This document shows, piece by piece, positions 1-10,523 of a stretch of DNA of 64,000 nt. Below the pieces are notes generated by a model, which was not told the DNA's origin, searched no databases, and saw only the letters and a program-made list of their open reading frames with translations. The stretch covers positions 18,418,759-18,482,758 of the forward strand of contig CM029367.1 of assembly GCA_017165825.1 (NCBI GenBank), given 5' to 3'. A program made the translations under genes and the position numbers. This DNA comes from Hepsetus odoe. Its lineage: Eukaryota > Chordata > Actinopteri > Characiformes > Hepsetidae. How positions within the stretch are numbered: the first letter of the stretch is position 1; every line of letters begins with the position of its first letter.

Positions 1-220
1 AAAAAAAAAAAATCAATCCAAACCTAGCCTAAAACAATGATATATTAGTAACCAACTATCATGATATCCAATGTAGGGATAAACAAGTAGAAATAAAGGA
101 GGAATAAGAGGAAAAAAGAACTCATTATCATTATCATTATCGTTTTAACTAAACATAAGACTCTAATATAAAAACAGTACATTAAGCAACACAGTGCTGC
201 TGGAATCAGGGATATGACAC
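1..220. other. HPS1 intron, left edge of window
   Basis: Starts with a 12-base A run and has a short ATT/ATC-rich patch at about 120-145. No further coding exon of hps1 was found here. Confidence 0.6.
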
Positions 221-281
221 CATGGTGATGTTTCTCTTGCTCTTCACCAACAAAAAGTCTTTCCAGTCCACCAGCTTCTCT
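221..281 (-). CDS. hps1: HPS1 coding exon 13
   Basis: Residues 479-499. Reads [20 protein letters not shown], a close match to human [20 protein letters not shown]. Acceptor TGTTCCAG. The donor is GTGTCA directly after the Met codon, which is weaker than the others. Without it the frame meets a stop four codons on. Later exons lie beyond base 1. Confidence 0.87.
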
Positions 282-1552
282 CTGGAACAGAAGTAAAAGG
301 ACGCTGAGCTCTGCCCCAAAAGTATGCTGATGTTTATGTTTGAATTATGTGAAAAAATCAGACTCAGACATACTGCACCATGTTCAGGGCTCGATCTTGA
401 ACACTAGGGGCCAGTCGCTGGTTACTGCCCATACACTCGGCTGCAAAACACTGCCGATACACACCACAGAGTTGAGCTCTCATGCTCCGACATGAGGGCA
501 CCAAACTGCAAAAACAAACCACAAAGCATGTGTAGAACTTGCTTTTAAGGATCACATACTAAGTTCAAGTTTCATTACAGTCATATTCCAGTACATGAAG
601 AATGAAAGGTCAGCCATGTTAGGGGTGTTGTAATCCAGTACTAAAGAGAGAGCCTACTGATTTACATTTCTTCAAAGCTCCCTGCAGTGTTTAGAACAAC
701 CATAAACACGAGCACTCACGCTCTGGTGATGCCGGGTCCTGATCGAGTGAATGCCTTATTCTTGAACTCAGACCAGACATTCTGAAGATGGGAGGTCTAA
801 ACATGTAAATGATGAACCCATTAGTTTCAAACAGTACATGTTGAACAAACAGTTGTAATATTAAATACAAACAATTGGTTTGTATGTACACATACGCTTA
901 CCTGTCTCATTTTAGAAGTGTATCATGCAAAATAAAATTACTAACTGTAGCCCTTCTGGGTCAGAAACATTTTAATGTGTTAAATATAGTACTGCTTCTG
1001 GGACTTTAATTTTCACTGCTGTATTGCGAGTGCTTTTCTAACCAAAAATACTTAAAGGGTCATGTATTACTGATGAAGAGAAATTTTCAAATATACATGC
1101 ATGAAAAAGTTGAGCAACACACAAGATAAATTCGTTTAATGAACTGCGTTTGCGGTGGTCTAGTGGTAGGGTCTATAGACCTATGGCTCAAGAAGTCCCA
1201 GGTTCGAATCCCACCTCAAGCACTACCACCACTGGGTCCCTGAGCAAGACCCTTAACCCTGAGTTGCTCCAGGGGCTGTCCCTGTACTTAAGACATGGAA
1301 GTCGCTCTGGATAAGAGCGTCTGCTAAATGCCGTAAATGTAAATATAAATGTAAATGTAAATGACACACTGTCATGACAATGTTAGTGCTGTGGTGATAA
1401 TGATGCATCTGCCAAATAATATCTGTTCTCTTCTATTGAGGAATGCAATTTGAGGGAGAATAAAGAATACCTGTATTCAGTCAATAATCTTTAAAACCGC
1501 ACATATATGATGCAAAAAACTTGATGCAAATAAACTGGTGAGCAAGTATACA

Positions 1553-1650
<98 letters not shown>

Positions 1651-4600
1651 CTTCAGAAAGAAATAAAAAATATCTACATAAAATATATATAGCCCAGCCC
1701 ATTTCCCCCTGACCTGGATGTCCATGCTGGCAAGCCCTCTGATGAACTTGTCTAATTTGTTGCGGAGATCCTGGATTGGCAGTTGGCCCCTTGAGGCTGC
1801 TGCCCCTTCCAGCCCCTCACTGAGTCTTTTTTCCAGCTTAGCAAAGGCATCCAAAAACACATACACAGACATGGCCACCTGACTGTAAGGGATCTGTTGA
1901 GACAAACAAGTAAATGCAGTTTGGCATGTAACTAAATCCTCAAAAATTTAAACAAACATAGCCAACACGTAAACCAACAAAGTTTGAATGCTGAAAGATA
2001 CTCTGCAGATCCATAGTTTTATAAAATTATGCTTTATTACAAAGCAATGCTTGGATTGGAATCATGGTTTTAAATGTATTCGGATGTCCTACAATATTTC
2101 AGCAAAATAAATAACACTACAGTTTTTAAGTATTTCTGGTCCTGCATTTCATCTCAAGTTTACCTGCCCTCTTCAAAGCAAACTCCCAGAAAAAATCTCA
2201 GGTAGACAAAAGCTGATTTAGATTTTAAATGTAAATGTAATATTCATTCATAATTTATACAGAATACACTGCATACAACAATTTAATAATCATTTATGAA
2301 GTTTAAAAATATGCTTCAATATGGAAGATGTTTCACCTTGGTCAGAAGCACTAGAGTAATACTTGGCCACAGAGGCAAACAGTACATGGAATGAGGCATC
2401 ATGGGAAAAAAACCCTCCTTAAGCGTAGCTTCCAGGAATACTCTGGATGGGGTCATGGGGTCAGGAGCAGGCACTTCAAGAGTCTGTAGACTGTCCTCTG
2501 CCATCTAAAATAAACAAATATAGAAACACTGGAACTATTCATTTACTGATGATCAGCTTTTACGCCGCGTTCAGACTAATAGCTCATGGTGTCAACAGGG
2601 ATGTCACTAATCAAAGCAATCGATGAGCAGCTGCCTCACCTGTACATCAGGATCCACAAACTGGAAGATAGGAGGACTGTCGTTGCTCAGTCGCCCTGTG
2701 GGTCAATGTTGCGTAGATTTTTAATGAAAATGAGCTTCATTAACAATTAATTTGTTAAAAACTTAATTTTTTTGCAGTATATTTAGCCAATAAACCAATG
2801 TGTGTATTGTGACAGTACAACAAATAATCACATAAAATGTTAATGTTAATACTGATGATACTACTACTACTGCTAATAATAATTGTACAAAGAAGAAGAA
2901 ATCTAGCAACAATTTATTACATTATTTTATATAATTAACATTAAAGTAGTCAGTTTAAACAGACCTCTATATCTAGTTAGTGTTCCAGCTCCATTCAGTG
3001 AAGATCAGTATACAGTGAATAGTTAAACTAAGCCTTTAAGAGGCAATAGAACATTTTATATGGGAAAATATAATATTTTTAATGGAATTCCCAAGCAAGG
3101 CCTGTCAGTGATGTGTCAAATGGCAGAATGTTTCAGAAATATTGAATTGGGACTTACCCGAGTCTTGGTCACTGGGAGAGTGCTCTGGAGTATAAAAAAT
3201 GTCAGGAGCTGAAGTACTCTCCAACTCCTAAACACACCGTCATACGTCAAGCAAGCATATTACACGTGTGAACATCATTGTGATGTCTGAATATGAATGG
3301 CAGATATAATACCTCTGGGGTAGCATCTTCAAGGTCAAAGCTGCTGGGATAGAGGTCCTGCACCATGATGATGAGGGCCAGCAGGTCAGACGAGGTCAGT
3401 GTGCTGGCGTTACGACTGTATAATAAGGATGCATTACAATCCAAAAGCAAAACATTTTTCTATGCATTTCTACATCTTTCTATGCCCCAGAACAGATGGC
3501 TAGCAATAAACCAAAATAATCTTGTTTCTACTAGTTTTGACCTACCCTGAAAGTAGACAAAGTTTATATCAGGTTTGAAGTTTGCTTGTTTAGTTTTGCA
3601 CTAGAACTATGACACTAATACAGCAAACAATTACTAGCAGCTCATGCCTACTGGTTACCGCTGTGGAAACTGCAACTAAATTGCAACAAGCACTGTGTTG
3701 CAAGATGTTATTTACAGAAAGAGCAAACAAAATCCACCAAACCAACAAAAAGTTGCTGTACAGAAGCTGCAAAATGTGAATATTTAATGTTTTGCCAAAC
3801 CATTTAACCAGTAGTTAGCAGAACACGTGCAGTACCTGGAGTAAAAAGCCAATAGTTTGGTGTGCACAAGTATGAAGGCATGCAGCACTTCCTCGCCTGC
3901 TCTCTCCATGCTGTTGTTGATCTGCTGCACCAGCTTCCGCTCCAAAAATTCTATGCACTGCTCACACAGGGTTGGGTGAATCAACCTCTCCACTGCCTAA
4001 TGAAAAACAGGCAAATAACTCTACAAGAAAAAGTGTATTTCTTTGTGGTTCTTGTACTGAAACTCAAAGGCTTGGGATAATGCATGTCCAACGTAAATAA
4101 TCGAATCATAAAGTTACCTCAACTAGAAAACTTTGGTCCTGTTCTTGTAAGCGGCTATATGTTTCAAGGAGTCTCTGCAGTTTCGTCCACACACGGTTTC
4201 TCTGCTCAGTGTCTTGAGGGCGCAGTCTGGTAAATAGAAAAATGTGAAGAACATATGCCAGCTGAATGTGATAATTAAATACTATATACTAGAGGAAGAC
4301 AGAGTTGAAATACATTAAACAAACCATCCTTTTACCAAAAGAAAGGTTCAACAAACGTTCGCTTTTATTGCATCTGTCTCTCATCTCAATAGAGAACTAG
4401 AATGTCAACAGTTCATAACAAAAACAACATGTTGCAAACATCAAATCTTCAGAACGAGTCTAATAAAAAACTGGCAAGCCTGATAATTAGTATGAACATT
4501 CCCAGGCCCTCTAACATCCTTCAGTTTTTAAATCATTTTAGATGATGTTTTTTTTTTTTTTTAATTTGGGGGATTATCATTTTGATTTATTTCTTTTTTT

Positions 4601-5670
4601 TGCACCTGGTTCTGTAAGATCTTATTCACGGATAATGAGTCCTCTATCACCTGTTACACAGGTGCCAAAACTAAGTTCAACTAATTAGATTTCTTACTGC
4701 TTTCTTAAGAGGGAACTGTTGAGTGTCACCATCCCAAACAGGATCTCTGTAAGTTTCTTCATCACATAAATCTTCCTCTTTAGATCCTCCTCACTCTCTT
4801 CTCCATCCCCATTTACAGCAATGTATAAACATTCCTCAAACTGTGGGAAACATAAAACAACATGACTTATGTTTATAGAAAAACTGGTCAAGTCAATAAT
4901 GACTTGTTGTCCATAACATTCATATATAATGAGGGCAAGTAAACTAAGCAATATTCTGAATTATACCAAAATGATAGAATGTATCTATACTACGAATTTC
5001 TGTTGTATATGAATGAATGAATGCAACTCTGGACTAATTTTAGCCAAATCTTGTCAGTTGGCCCTGTCTGGGTCCAAGGTCCAGCCCATGTCTCCTAACC
5101 CAGGTTTGGCCTTCAAGGGCCAGACACTGCTTCTGGGAATTATACTTTTCTGTGTTGAATTAATGCAAAAGTATTTATTCAGTGCCAAAATAACAATGGG
5201 ATTTGGGTTATTAGTTCATGGTCAAATGACTGCAGAAGTAGATTAAAGCTTAGTTTAGACTGACCTACCTGATGAAGCACATACACATGATTGTTCTCTG
5301 TTCTGAAAGTGGTGTAGCCATCTCCCAGCCTGTCAACCATGGTGCTAGAGGAGATAATAATTGGAGCAAACAGTGTGTTGATGCTGTCCTCAAATGCTGG
5401 CTGCTGAGGAAAAGAAAAAAAAAAAAATGCACCATGACGAGCTAGTTTTTATTTTTTCGAGCTCTGCAAACTCTACCACTATCTATAACCATGTGTGTAA
5501 ATATTTTGCTTAGCTTTAAACACTTTTCATTTTTAGACTGAAGCCATTCTTACTTTTGCTCCCTCCTCTTGAGAAACCCCATACTGCTCCTGAACGCTGT
5601 GCTCAAACTCCGGGTCAGTCCAGTAGAAAAGGACCTCTGCATTTTCAGTGGCGACCAGAAGGCACTTCAT
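221..5670 (-). CDS. hps1: HPS1, BLOC-3 complex subunit (5' part, 13 coding exons; 3' end off window)
   Basis: With HPS4, HPS1 forms BLOC-3, the guanine-nucleotide exchange factor for Rab32/Rab38 in biogenesis of lysosome-related organelles such as melanosomes. This is family knowledge. The spliced CDS joins 5554-5670, 5269-5403, 4698-4840, 4118-4226, 3836-3996, 3313-3415, 3158-3227, 2640-2695, 2337-2504, 1714-1893, 720-781, 374-505 and 221-281, read right to left. It gives 499 codons without a stop. Recognised stretches include MKCLLVATENAEVLFYWTD at the N terminus, ECLYIAVNGD (about 87-96), ERLIHPTLCE (about 171-180), LLAFYS, DLLALIIMVQDLYPS, MPHSMYCLPLW, LEKRLSEG and [13 protein letters not shown] near the left edge. 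The human protein is about 700 residues, so the last roughly 200 are missing here. The ATG follows directly on a splice acceptor, so the 5' UTR is spliced. hpse2 lies upstream on the same strand. Confidence 0.95.
374..505 (-). CDS. hps1: HPS1 coding exon 12
   Basis: Residues 435-479. Contains SMRAQLCGVYRQCFAAE and LAPSVQDRALNMVQ, corresponding to human KLKRQLCAIYRLNF and the following helix. Acceptor TTTTGCAG, donor GTATGT. Confidence 0.9.
720..781 (-). CDS. hps1: HPS1 coding exon 11
   Basis: Residues 415-435. Reads NVWSEFKNKAFTRSGPGITR, comparable to human TWLEFKAKAFSKSEPGS. Acceptor ATCTTCAG, donor GTGAGTG. Phase 0 in, phase 2 out. Confidence 0.9.
1151..1364 (+). mobile_element. tRNA-derived SINE, full length
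   Basis: Lies in the hps1 intron between coding exons 10 and 11, opposite to the gene. The head looks like a tRNA: an A-box-like 'tggtctagtggtagg' and a perfect B box 'ggttcgaatcc' at 1201-1211. A tRNA-unrelated body follows, then the conserved fish tail 'cgctctggataagagcg' with 'tctgctaaatgccg', ending in short 'taaatg' repeats. Such tails are shared with LINE partners. It is fairly intact, so probably a recent insertion. Confidence 0.85.
1555..1647. repeat. (AT)n microsatellite
   Basis: About 93 bases of nearly pure AT with one C interruption near 1612, in the hps1 intron just after the donor of coding exon 10. Confidence 0.95.
1714..1893 (-). CDS. hps1: HPS1 coding exon 10
   Basis: Residues 355-414. 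Starts IPYSQVAMSVYVFLDAF, then KLEKRLSEGLEG and LRNKLDKFIRGL, aligning with human MLEKKLKEGPE and DLRQRMDKFVK. Acceptor CTCAACAG, donor GTCAGG. An (AT)n tract lies about 65 bases into the downstream intron. Confidence 0.92.
2337..2504 (-). CDS. hps1: HPS1 coding exon 9
   Basis: Residues 299-354. MAEDSLQTLEVPAPDPM, then SRVFLEATLKEGFF and MPHSMYCLPLWPSITLVLLTK, matching human IAEDTLQTL, RRIFLDANVKE and [20 protein letters not shown]. Acceptor ATTTTAG, donor GTGAAA. Confidence 0.93.
2640..2695 (-). CDS. hps1: HPS1 coding exon 8 (variable linker)
   Basis: Residues 280-298. Reads RLSNDSPPIFQFVDPDVQ. Acceptor ACCCACAG, donor GTGAGG, phase 1 in and phase 0 out. Little sequence conservation is expected here. 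Placement rests on splice signals and continuity of frame. Confidence 0.82.
3158..3227 (-). CDS. hps1: HPS1 coding exon 7 (variable linker)
   Basis: Residues 257-280. Reads ELESTSAPDIFYTPEHSPSD then QDSG. Only the YFTP/FYTP...SPSDQ core resembles the human linker. The exon is supported mainly by a good acceptor (TTTAG), a consensus GTAAGT donor and phase closure with both neighbours. Confidence 0.85.
3313..3415 (-). CDS. hps1: HPS1 coding exon 6
   Basis: Residues 222-256. Reads RNASTLTSSDLLALIIMVQD then LYPSSFDLEDATPE. Acceptor TTATACAG, donor GTATTA, phase 0 at the end. The acidic, serine-rich tail marks the start of the variable linker of HPS1. Confidence 0.92.
3836..3996 (-). CDS. hps1: HPS1 coding exon 5
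   Basis: Residues 169-222. Starts AVERLIHPTLCEQCIEFLE and ends HTKLLAFYS, with two bases carried over to the next codon. Acceptor TTCATTAG, donor GTACTG. Highly similar to the human family block. Confidence 0.93.
4118..4226 (-). CDS. hps1: HPS1 coding exon 4
   Basis: Residues 132-168. Reads LRPQDTEQRNRVWTKLQRLL then ETYSRLQEQDQSFLVE, matching human LRPPD...WTYSRLREQEQCFAVE. Acceptor TTTACCAG, donor GTAAC, phase 0 at the end. Confidence 0.92.
4698..4840 (-). CDS. hps1: HPS1 coding exon 3
   Basis: Residues 85-132. Begins FEECLYIAVNGDGEESEEDL after TTCCCACAG and ends ...NSSLLRK plus two bases of the next codon before GTAAGAA. It aligns with the human GECLFIAINGDHTESEGDL block, one of the best conserved in the protein. 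Confidence 0.93.
5269..5403 (-). CDS. hps1: HPS1 coding exon 2
   Basis: Residues 40-84. Includes FEDSINTLFAPIIISSSTM and TTFRTENNHVYVLHQ, which align with the human ALEDQLSTLLAP and FSTENGNF region. The acceptor is CCTCAG. A second CAG follows, so the exon could start 3 bases later at 5400 in the same phase. The donor is GTAGGTC. Confidence 0.92.
5554..5670 (-). CDS. hps1: HPS1 coding exon 1 (start codon)
   Basis: Residues 1-39. The exon starts MKCLLVATENAEVLF, the conserved HPS1 N terminus and first strand of its longin-like fold. The ATG (5670-5668) sits immediately after a TTTTTTCAG acceptor, so a non-coding exon must lie upstream. The donor is GTAAGAA at 5553 and the exon ends in phase 0. 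Confidence 0.93.
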
Positions 5671-6885
5671 CTGAAAAAATCAGCACAGTGGCTTTAAAAA
5701 CTTGTTCTCAATCTGTCAATCCTAATGCTGCATCCAAACTGCTCCTTGTTAAGACTTACTAGAACAGATGAAGGCAATTCCACGTAAGAGTTTAATGTAG
5801 GAGTTACAATGATGGCTTCACTGGAAGTGCACTCTGTGTGTCGAAATAAAAGCTCTATGTTCAGCCCTGGAGACAGATATTGGGGCCATAGTGCTGGTCA
5901 CATGCAGACTGCAGGTCTGATCTTCTGACTGCTTCTGGCAACACAAGGTTGCTCACACTCAAGGACTGTCAAAGGCCTCCTGGAATGAGAAAAATTCAAT
6001 GCTTAAGATATTTTGTGGTTTTATTACTACACTTCACAGTAATAAAATCATACACAAAGCTTGTATTATTTCCATCGAAAAAGTGGAGCAGCTGTGCATG
6101 AGCCTAATGTCATCATGTCCTATACTAAGCATGAGCTTTAGGTTTATAAAGGTTCCCATTGATGCATTGATGAGTTATCTGGAGTTAACATCAAATACCA
6201 CAACGAGGAGCTGGAGAGGTGTCTGTGATCCAGAACCAGCCGTCTAACATCACTACCTGACCTTCCTAAGGTTCTTAGGCCTGAAAGTATAGAATATTTT
6301 GGTCAATAAAAAAAGCACTGAAAATTTTACAATCTGCTTTAGGACACACTCAAAAAAAATTATTTTTCTAAGTCACTGCTCAATTGGTTAATTGACTTGA
6401 AGATACCACGGGGCTCCACGATGTCTCAAGAAGGGTCTTAAAGGAATAGTGGTAACCAATGGCAACAGGTGATGGCTAAAGGTGCTCTAGTAACCATAAC
6501 AGTCCTAGAACAGATCTTTGGGGACTTTCATACATCACTCCTAAACAAGCTTTTTCTAATTTAACAATAAACTGCTTACACCTTTTCACCTGAATCACTT
6601 GGTCTTCATGGCGCCTCGTCTCTTTTCCCAGGACAAATGCAGGCAAATATCAGTATCACATGTAAAATGTGATCAGTTTCACAACTGACATTTGTATGCA
6701 GTCTCAGTCTCAGTCTATCTGTCTCTCTCTCCTTCTCTCTCTCTCTCTCTCCTTCTCTCAGACTCCTTCTCTCTCTCTCTCTCCTCTCTCTTTCTCTCCT
6801 TCTCTCACTCTCTCTCTCTCTCTCTCTCTACTTCTCTCACTCTCTCTCTCTCTCCTTCTCTCTCTCTCTCTCTCTCCTTCTCTCA

Positions 6886-6921
<36 letters not shown>

Positions 6922-7150
6922 TCTCTCTCTCTCTCTCTCTCTCTCTCGATGAGTTACAGAGTGTCAGAGCCTCTCCAGCACCCTGTCACTCCGGCCCCTG
7001 TTCAGAAAGCTGCAGTAAAACAGTGTTTGGACGGAACTGTTACAGACCTCAGGGTAGTCCAGCTGGTGGAAACCTCATAACCTCAGTGCTCTGTGAACCA
7101 GGCAGGAAAAGCTGTGGTGTGTCAGAGCAGCTCAGCTTGATGTTTCTCTG
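5671..7150. other. HPS1 5' region: first intron(s) and non-coding first exon
   Basis: The hps1 start codon follows an acceptor at 5671, so 5' UTR exon(s) and their intron(s) must lie here or slightly upstream. An acceptor-like 'ctcattccag' on the minus strand near 5980 could open a UTR exon, but no convincing donor decides it. The other landmark is the CT-rich tract at 6716-6946. Confidence 0.5.
6716..6946. repeat. (CT)n-rich low-complexity tract
   Basis: About 230 bases of CTCTCT with regular 'cttctct' and 'cactct' interruptions, so close to a degenerate minisatellite. Open frames through it give only Ser/Leu repeats and are not genes. Confidence 0.95.
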
Positions 7151-7204
7151 AGATTCAACTGAACCCTCCGCGCACAGAGCTTCCCTTCCCTCCACTTCCC
7201 CCAC

Positions 7205-7234
7205 TCGCACTTCCGGTACGCAGAGTCACGTGTG

Positions 7235-7235
<1 letters not shown>
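7205..7235 (-). promoter_or_regulatory. Candidate HPS1 core promoter: ETS site plus E-box
   Basis: On the minus strand this reads CACGTGAC, then 'tctgcgt', then ACCGGAAGTG. The second is a full ETS/GABP-type site (7209-7218 on plus). The first (plus GTCACGTG at 7225-7232) is an E-box matching 8 of 10 positions of the CLEAR motif bound by TFEB/TFE3/MITF. The position is about 1.5 kb upstream of the start codon and upstream of the spliced UTR, where a TATA-less housekeeping promoter would fit. Promoter activity is inferred. Confidence 0.5.

Positions 7236-7239
<4 letters not shown>

Positions 7240-7285
<46 letters not shown>
7240..7285. repeat. (GA)n microsatellite
   Basis: About 46 bases of uninterrupted GA, 8 bases to the right of the candidate hps1 E-box, so just upstream of it in the gene's direction. 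Confidence 0.95.
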
Positions 7286-7288
<3 letters not shown>

Positions 7289-7418
7289 TGTCCACCTTGG
7301 TCTGACTGAGTCACGTCAGGAATTCAAGTCAGGCGAGCGAATCATGCGCCTGAGCTCAGCAGCACATGACACAAATCCTGTTCTCCAGTCAGTCCTAACA
7401 GAGCTGAGAGAACAGCTT

Positions 7419-7677
7419 ACACACACACACACATAAATACACACAACACAATACACATATATACACACACACACCTCCACAACACACATAAATACACACA
7501 TACCCCTACACACAAACACACACACACATACATACACGCACACATACTTACACACTCCTGTACACACACACATACATATGCACACACATATACATACACG
7601 CACACATACACACACACACACAGATATATACACATACATACATAAACACATACACACATACACATACATACACACAC
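7419..7677. repeat. (AC)n-rich low-complexity tract
   Basis: About 260 bases of ACACAC broken by 'ata', 'acata' and 'ctcc' pieces. The long Cys/Val frames on the minus strand are translations of this repeat. Confidence 0.95.
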
Positions 7678-7689
7678 AAATTGGAGTGT

Positions 7690-10500
7690 CTTTATTAAAT
7701 ATTACTTAACATAAAACAAAAGAACATCCAATGTATAATGAAATTTTGAACTTTTTTCTGCACATAATTGGCACCTGGTTTTATTTGTATTCATTATTTT
7801 TGTCACAGGGATGAGCGGATAGTAGTGTAGGAAACAGTAATGGACTACGCAGTGTTATCAAATTGTTCCTATATGTTCAATGAATTCATGCAAAAAAAAT
7901 CATCCCTTATTTCTCATTTTCTTGTAGCACCTGATTTTACATGTGTGTAGAATATGGGCCTTTATCTATTCTACTCTATTAATCAACGTTATCTTCAGTG
8001 TTGAGCTTTTTCTTTGCCACTGAAAGCTAAGTTCCCATGTGTAATCTCACTTTCTAATAACAGACGTGTTACAGAGAGGTTCGTCCTGCTGTGTAGAGCT
8101 GTCATGCTGGATAAATGATCAGCCTGTAGTTTCTTCTACAGCGCTGCTCCGCCAGGGCGAGTCACAGCTGGGGGGACAGTGAAAGTCACTGTCCCGCCTC
8201 TTAGAGTAGCTGCTCTCACTGGGTCTGGACTAAAGGTTTGGCTGTTCTATTTTAAACTTTGGAATGAGATCCATAGAGACTGCATTTACATCAGGCCCAG
8301 ATGCTTATAGTACACGCCTGTTCAGTCATCATAATCCCTTTGGACAATACAGTCAACCAGCCTTAGGAACTGTAATTTAGTCCACTTAGACTGTATTTAG
8401 TATGCGGCTTTTGGTCCAGTAGTTCTTTGGCTTTAAGTGAAAACCAGTCTAGGCTACTGTTTAGGCAAAACCACATTACTTCAGTTTAAATTAGCCCAAA
8501 AAACTATCTTAACTAGACCCATTTCATTACCACAAGCCAGTGCTGAATAGTCAAAAGCAAATTGTATTGTCATGCCTCCTTTCCAGCAGAAATATTAGTG
8601 CTTTCTGACTTTTGCTTTGGTCAATCAACCGCACACCTGTAAGAATTTAACATTGTTAAGACATTACCTAACCTACTTAATCAGTCTTGAGAAAGCAACG
8701 CTCTCACAAGTCTTTTAAAGCTTCTACTGCATACATAACATAAACAACACAGAATCCACCGTCTTGGCTTAGGAAGGAGTGGGTCTGCATAGTCCAAATG
8801 GGTCAAAAAATATAAACAGCTTCACGCTGGATTTGGTTACAGTTTGCATGGCTAAGAGGGGATAGTCACGCAAAGGTATGTTGACTCCGAGCAGGCCTCT
8901 TAACTACAGCAACACGTGATTTTGAGAAAGACGCAAATGACATATAAAACACAAATGACACAAAGCCTAAATAATGATTACAAATGAATGTTCGATCAAC
9001 ACCGTTCAGTAAGAACTGATGCATTTGCATTTTTCCTTAAACATGAAGGTTATTAGGGTGAATTTGTGGATCAGCTCATGAGTGAATATATTTTTTGCCG
9101 TGGTCATTTCTCACTGCCTTCCATCCTCCCATCCATTCTCTCAGCACGTTCCTGGGAAGCTTCTTCTATAAACGAGGCATATTTTCATGCTTTTTTGTTT
9201 TCAACTTGGTGTTTACCCAGCTTTCAAAATATATTTCCTTGAAGTATGTGCTATGGTTTAAATGTAGATAAATATCTTTGAATGATAAAATATGCTCGTA
9301 AAGGGCTTCTGGGTCATGTCAGTTCTTGTGGCTCCTTACCAAAAAACCCAAGTGTGAATGAGCCAGCACTGTGTTTATAAATGGACCATGTTGACTCATT
9401 TAAGATGAACCATATGTGAAACGGAGACATGTTTCCTGAAGTTCACAGTAGAGCACAATACTGATATTGATGTAAATAATTACCCCATTCAGCCATCTGC
9501 ATTATGTATTTTGTGTATGGCCTTGGATATGCTGCATGCTGACGTGCTTGAACTGAACGTAGACATGGCAAAAGTAATTATGTAGTTTGAATGCAATAAA
9601 AAAATCCACCTACAAAGTGTCAAGAAGACTCAACTATGGGGTATAACAGTAACAGTACAATGACCAGCTGACCCATCAAGAAGCATTAACTAGGCTGTCG
9701 TCTTCTCAGACATGTATTTTTATCAAAAAGACTGACACGAGCTTGGCATGGACTCTCTTCTATTTCTCATTACTCCATAACAACTTTTAGAAGGGGAATA
9801 TGCTTGGTTGAAAATGGTTTCCATCACTAGCTGCTTCACAACGCTATCCTGACAACACAATTCTCTCCCATCCCACAACAAAGCCTGGTCCCAGCTGCTG
9901 TGAAGAGGAACATCTGCTGATGTGTGCTCTGCAACCCCTGGCTGGCCGAGCTGCCTCCTTCCCTTTGTGATCTCTTTAGTGCTAGGCTGGAGACCCGGCC
10001 GGTGCCCTTTGAAGGCTTGTCAGTTGATCTGCTCCTCCAACCTGATGGGACATAAAGCTCTATCCCTCGTTTTTCCATTGCCTCTTTCTGTCACAATTTA
10101 TTTCTGCCGTTCTTTTGTGTTTGGGGCCAGGTATAAATCACCAACTCCCCCACTCTCCTTTCATCCTCTCACCTTACACTTTTCAACATGTGCTGCAACA
10201 CTGCGTTCAGACACAATCATTCAGATTCATATCTGGCTCCCAGCCTGCCAGTTTACCATGCCTGTTTTTTTCGTTTTTTTTTTTTTTACTTTGAGTTGTT
10301 TGATAAGGTGATGTTATTTAATGGGATGTTACATTTCAATGTTTTCATAAAAATGGCAATAGTATTAATAGTCCTATTTACTTGCCTTTTTTGTTGCACA
10401 TTTGTCAGAGGTACATGGAGCTCCATCAATACTTGTTCAACAAACTCTCCACTGCTTTAATCATGAGGAGCTGAGTTGTGCTTATTTGTTATACAGGAAC
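7690..10500. other. Intergenic sequence between HPSE2 and HPS1
   Basis: Mostly unique AT-rich sequence. A perfect 10-bp palindrome lies at 8173-8195. Open frames of up to 129 codons (for example 9922-10311) resemble no family I know and have no supporting signals. No repeat family was recognised. Confidence 0.5.
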
Positions 10501-10517
10501 ATAAAACATTTTTTCAG

Positions 10518-10523
10518 TTTTAT
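10518..10523 (-). terminator. Possible HPSE2 polyadenylation signal
   Basis: AATAAA on the minus strand about 1.7 kb past the hpse2 stop codon, followed about 10 bases later by a T/GT-rich stretch. Other AATAAA copies occur near 11604, 10095 and 7690, so the choice is tentative. Confidence 0.3.

Noticed and set aside
1151..1222. A tRNA gene
   Set aside because: It has A- and B-box motifs, but it continues into a SINE body and tail, and the tRNA fold is incomplete.
6669..7151. 160-codon Ser/Leu-rich frame
   Set aside because: It is a translation of the CT-rich tract, without splice signals or family resemblance.
7316..7675. 119-codon Cys/Val-rich frame
   Set aside because: It is a translation of the AC-rich microsatellite.
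9922..10311. 129-codon frame between the genes
   Set aside because: No family recognised and no promoter, splice or poly(A) context. The length is expected by chance over such a window.
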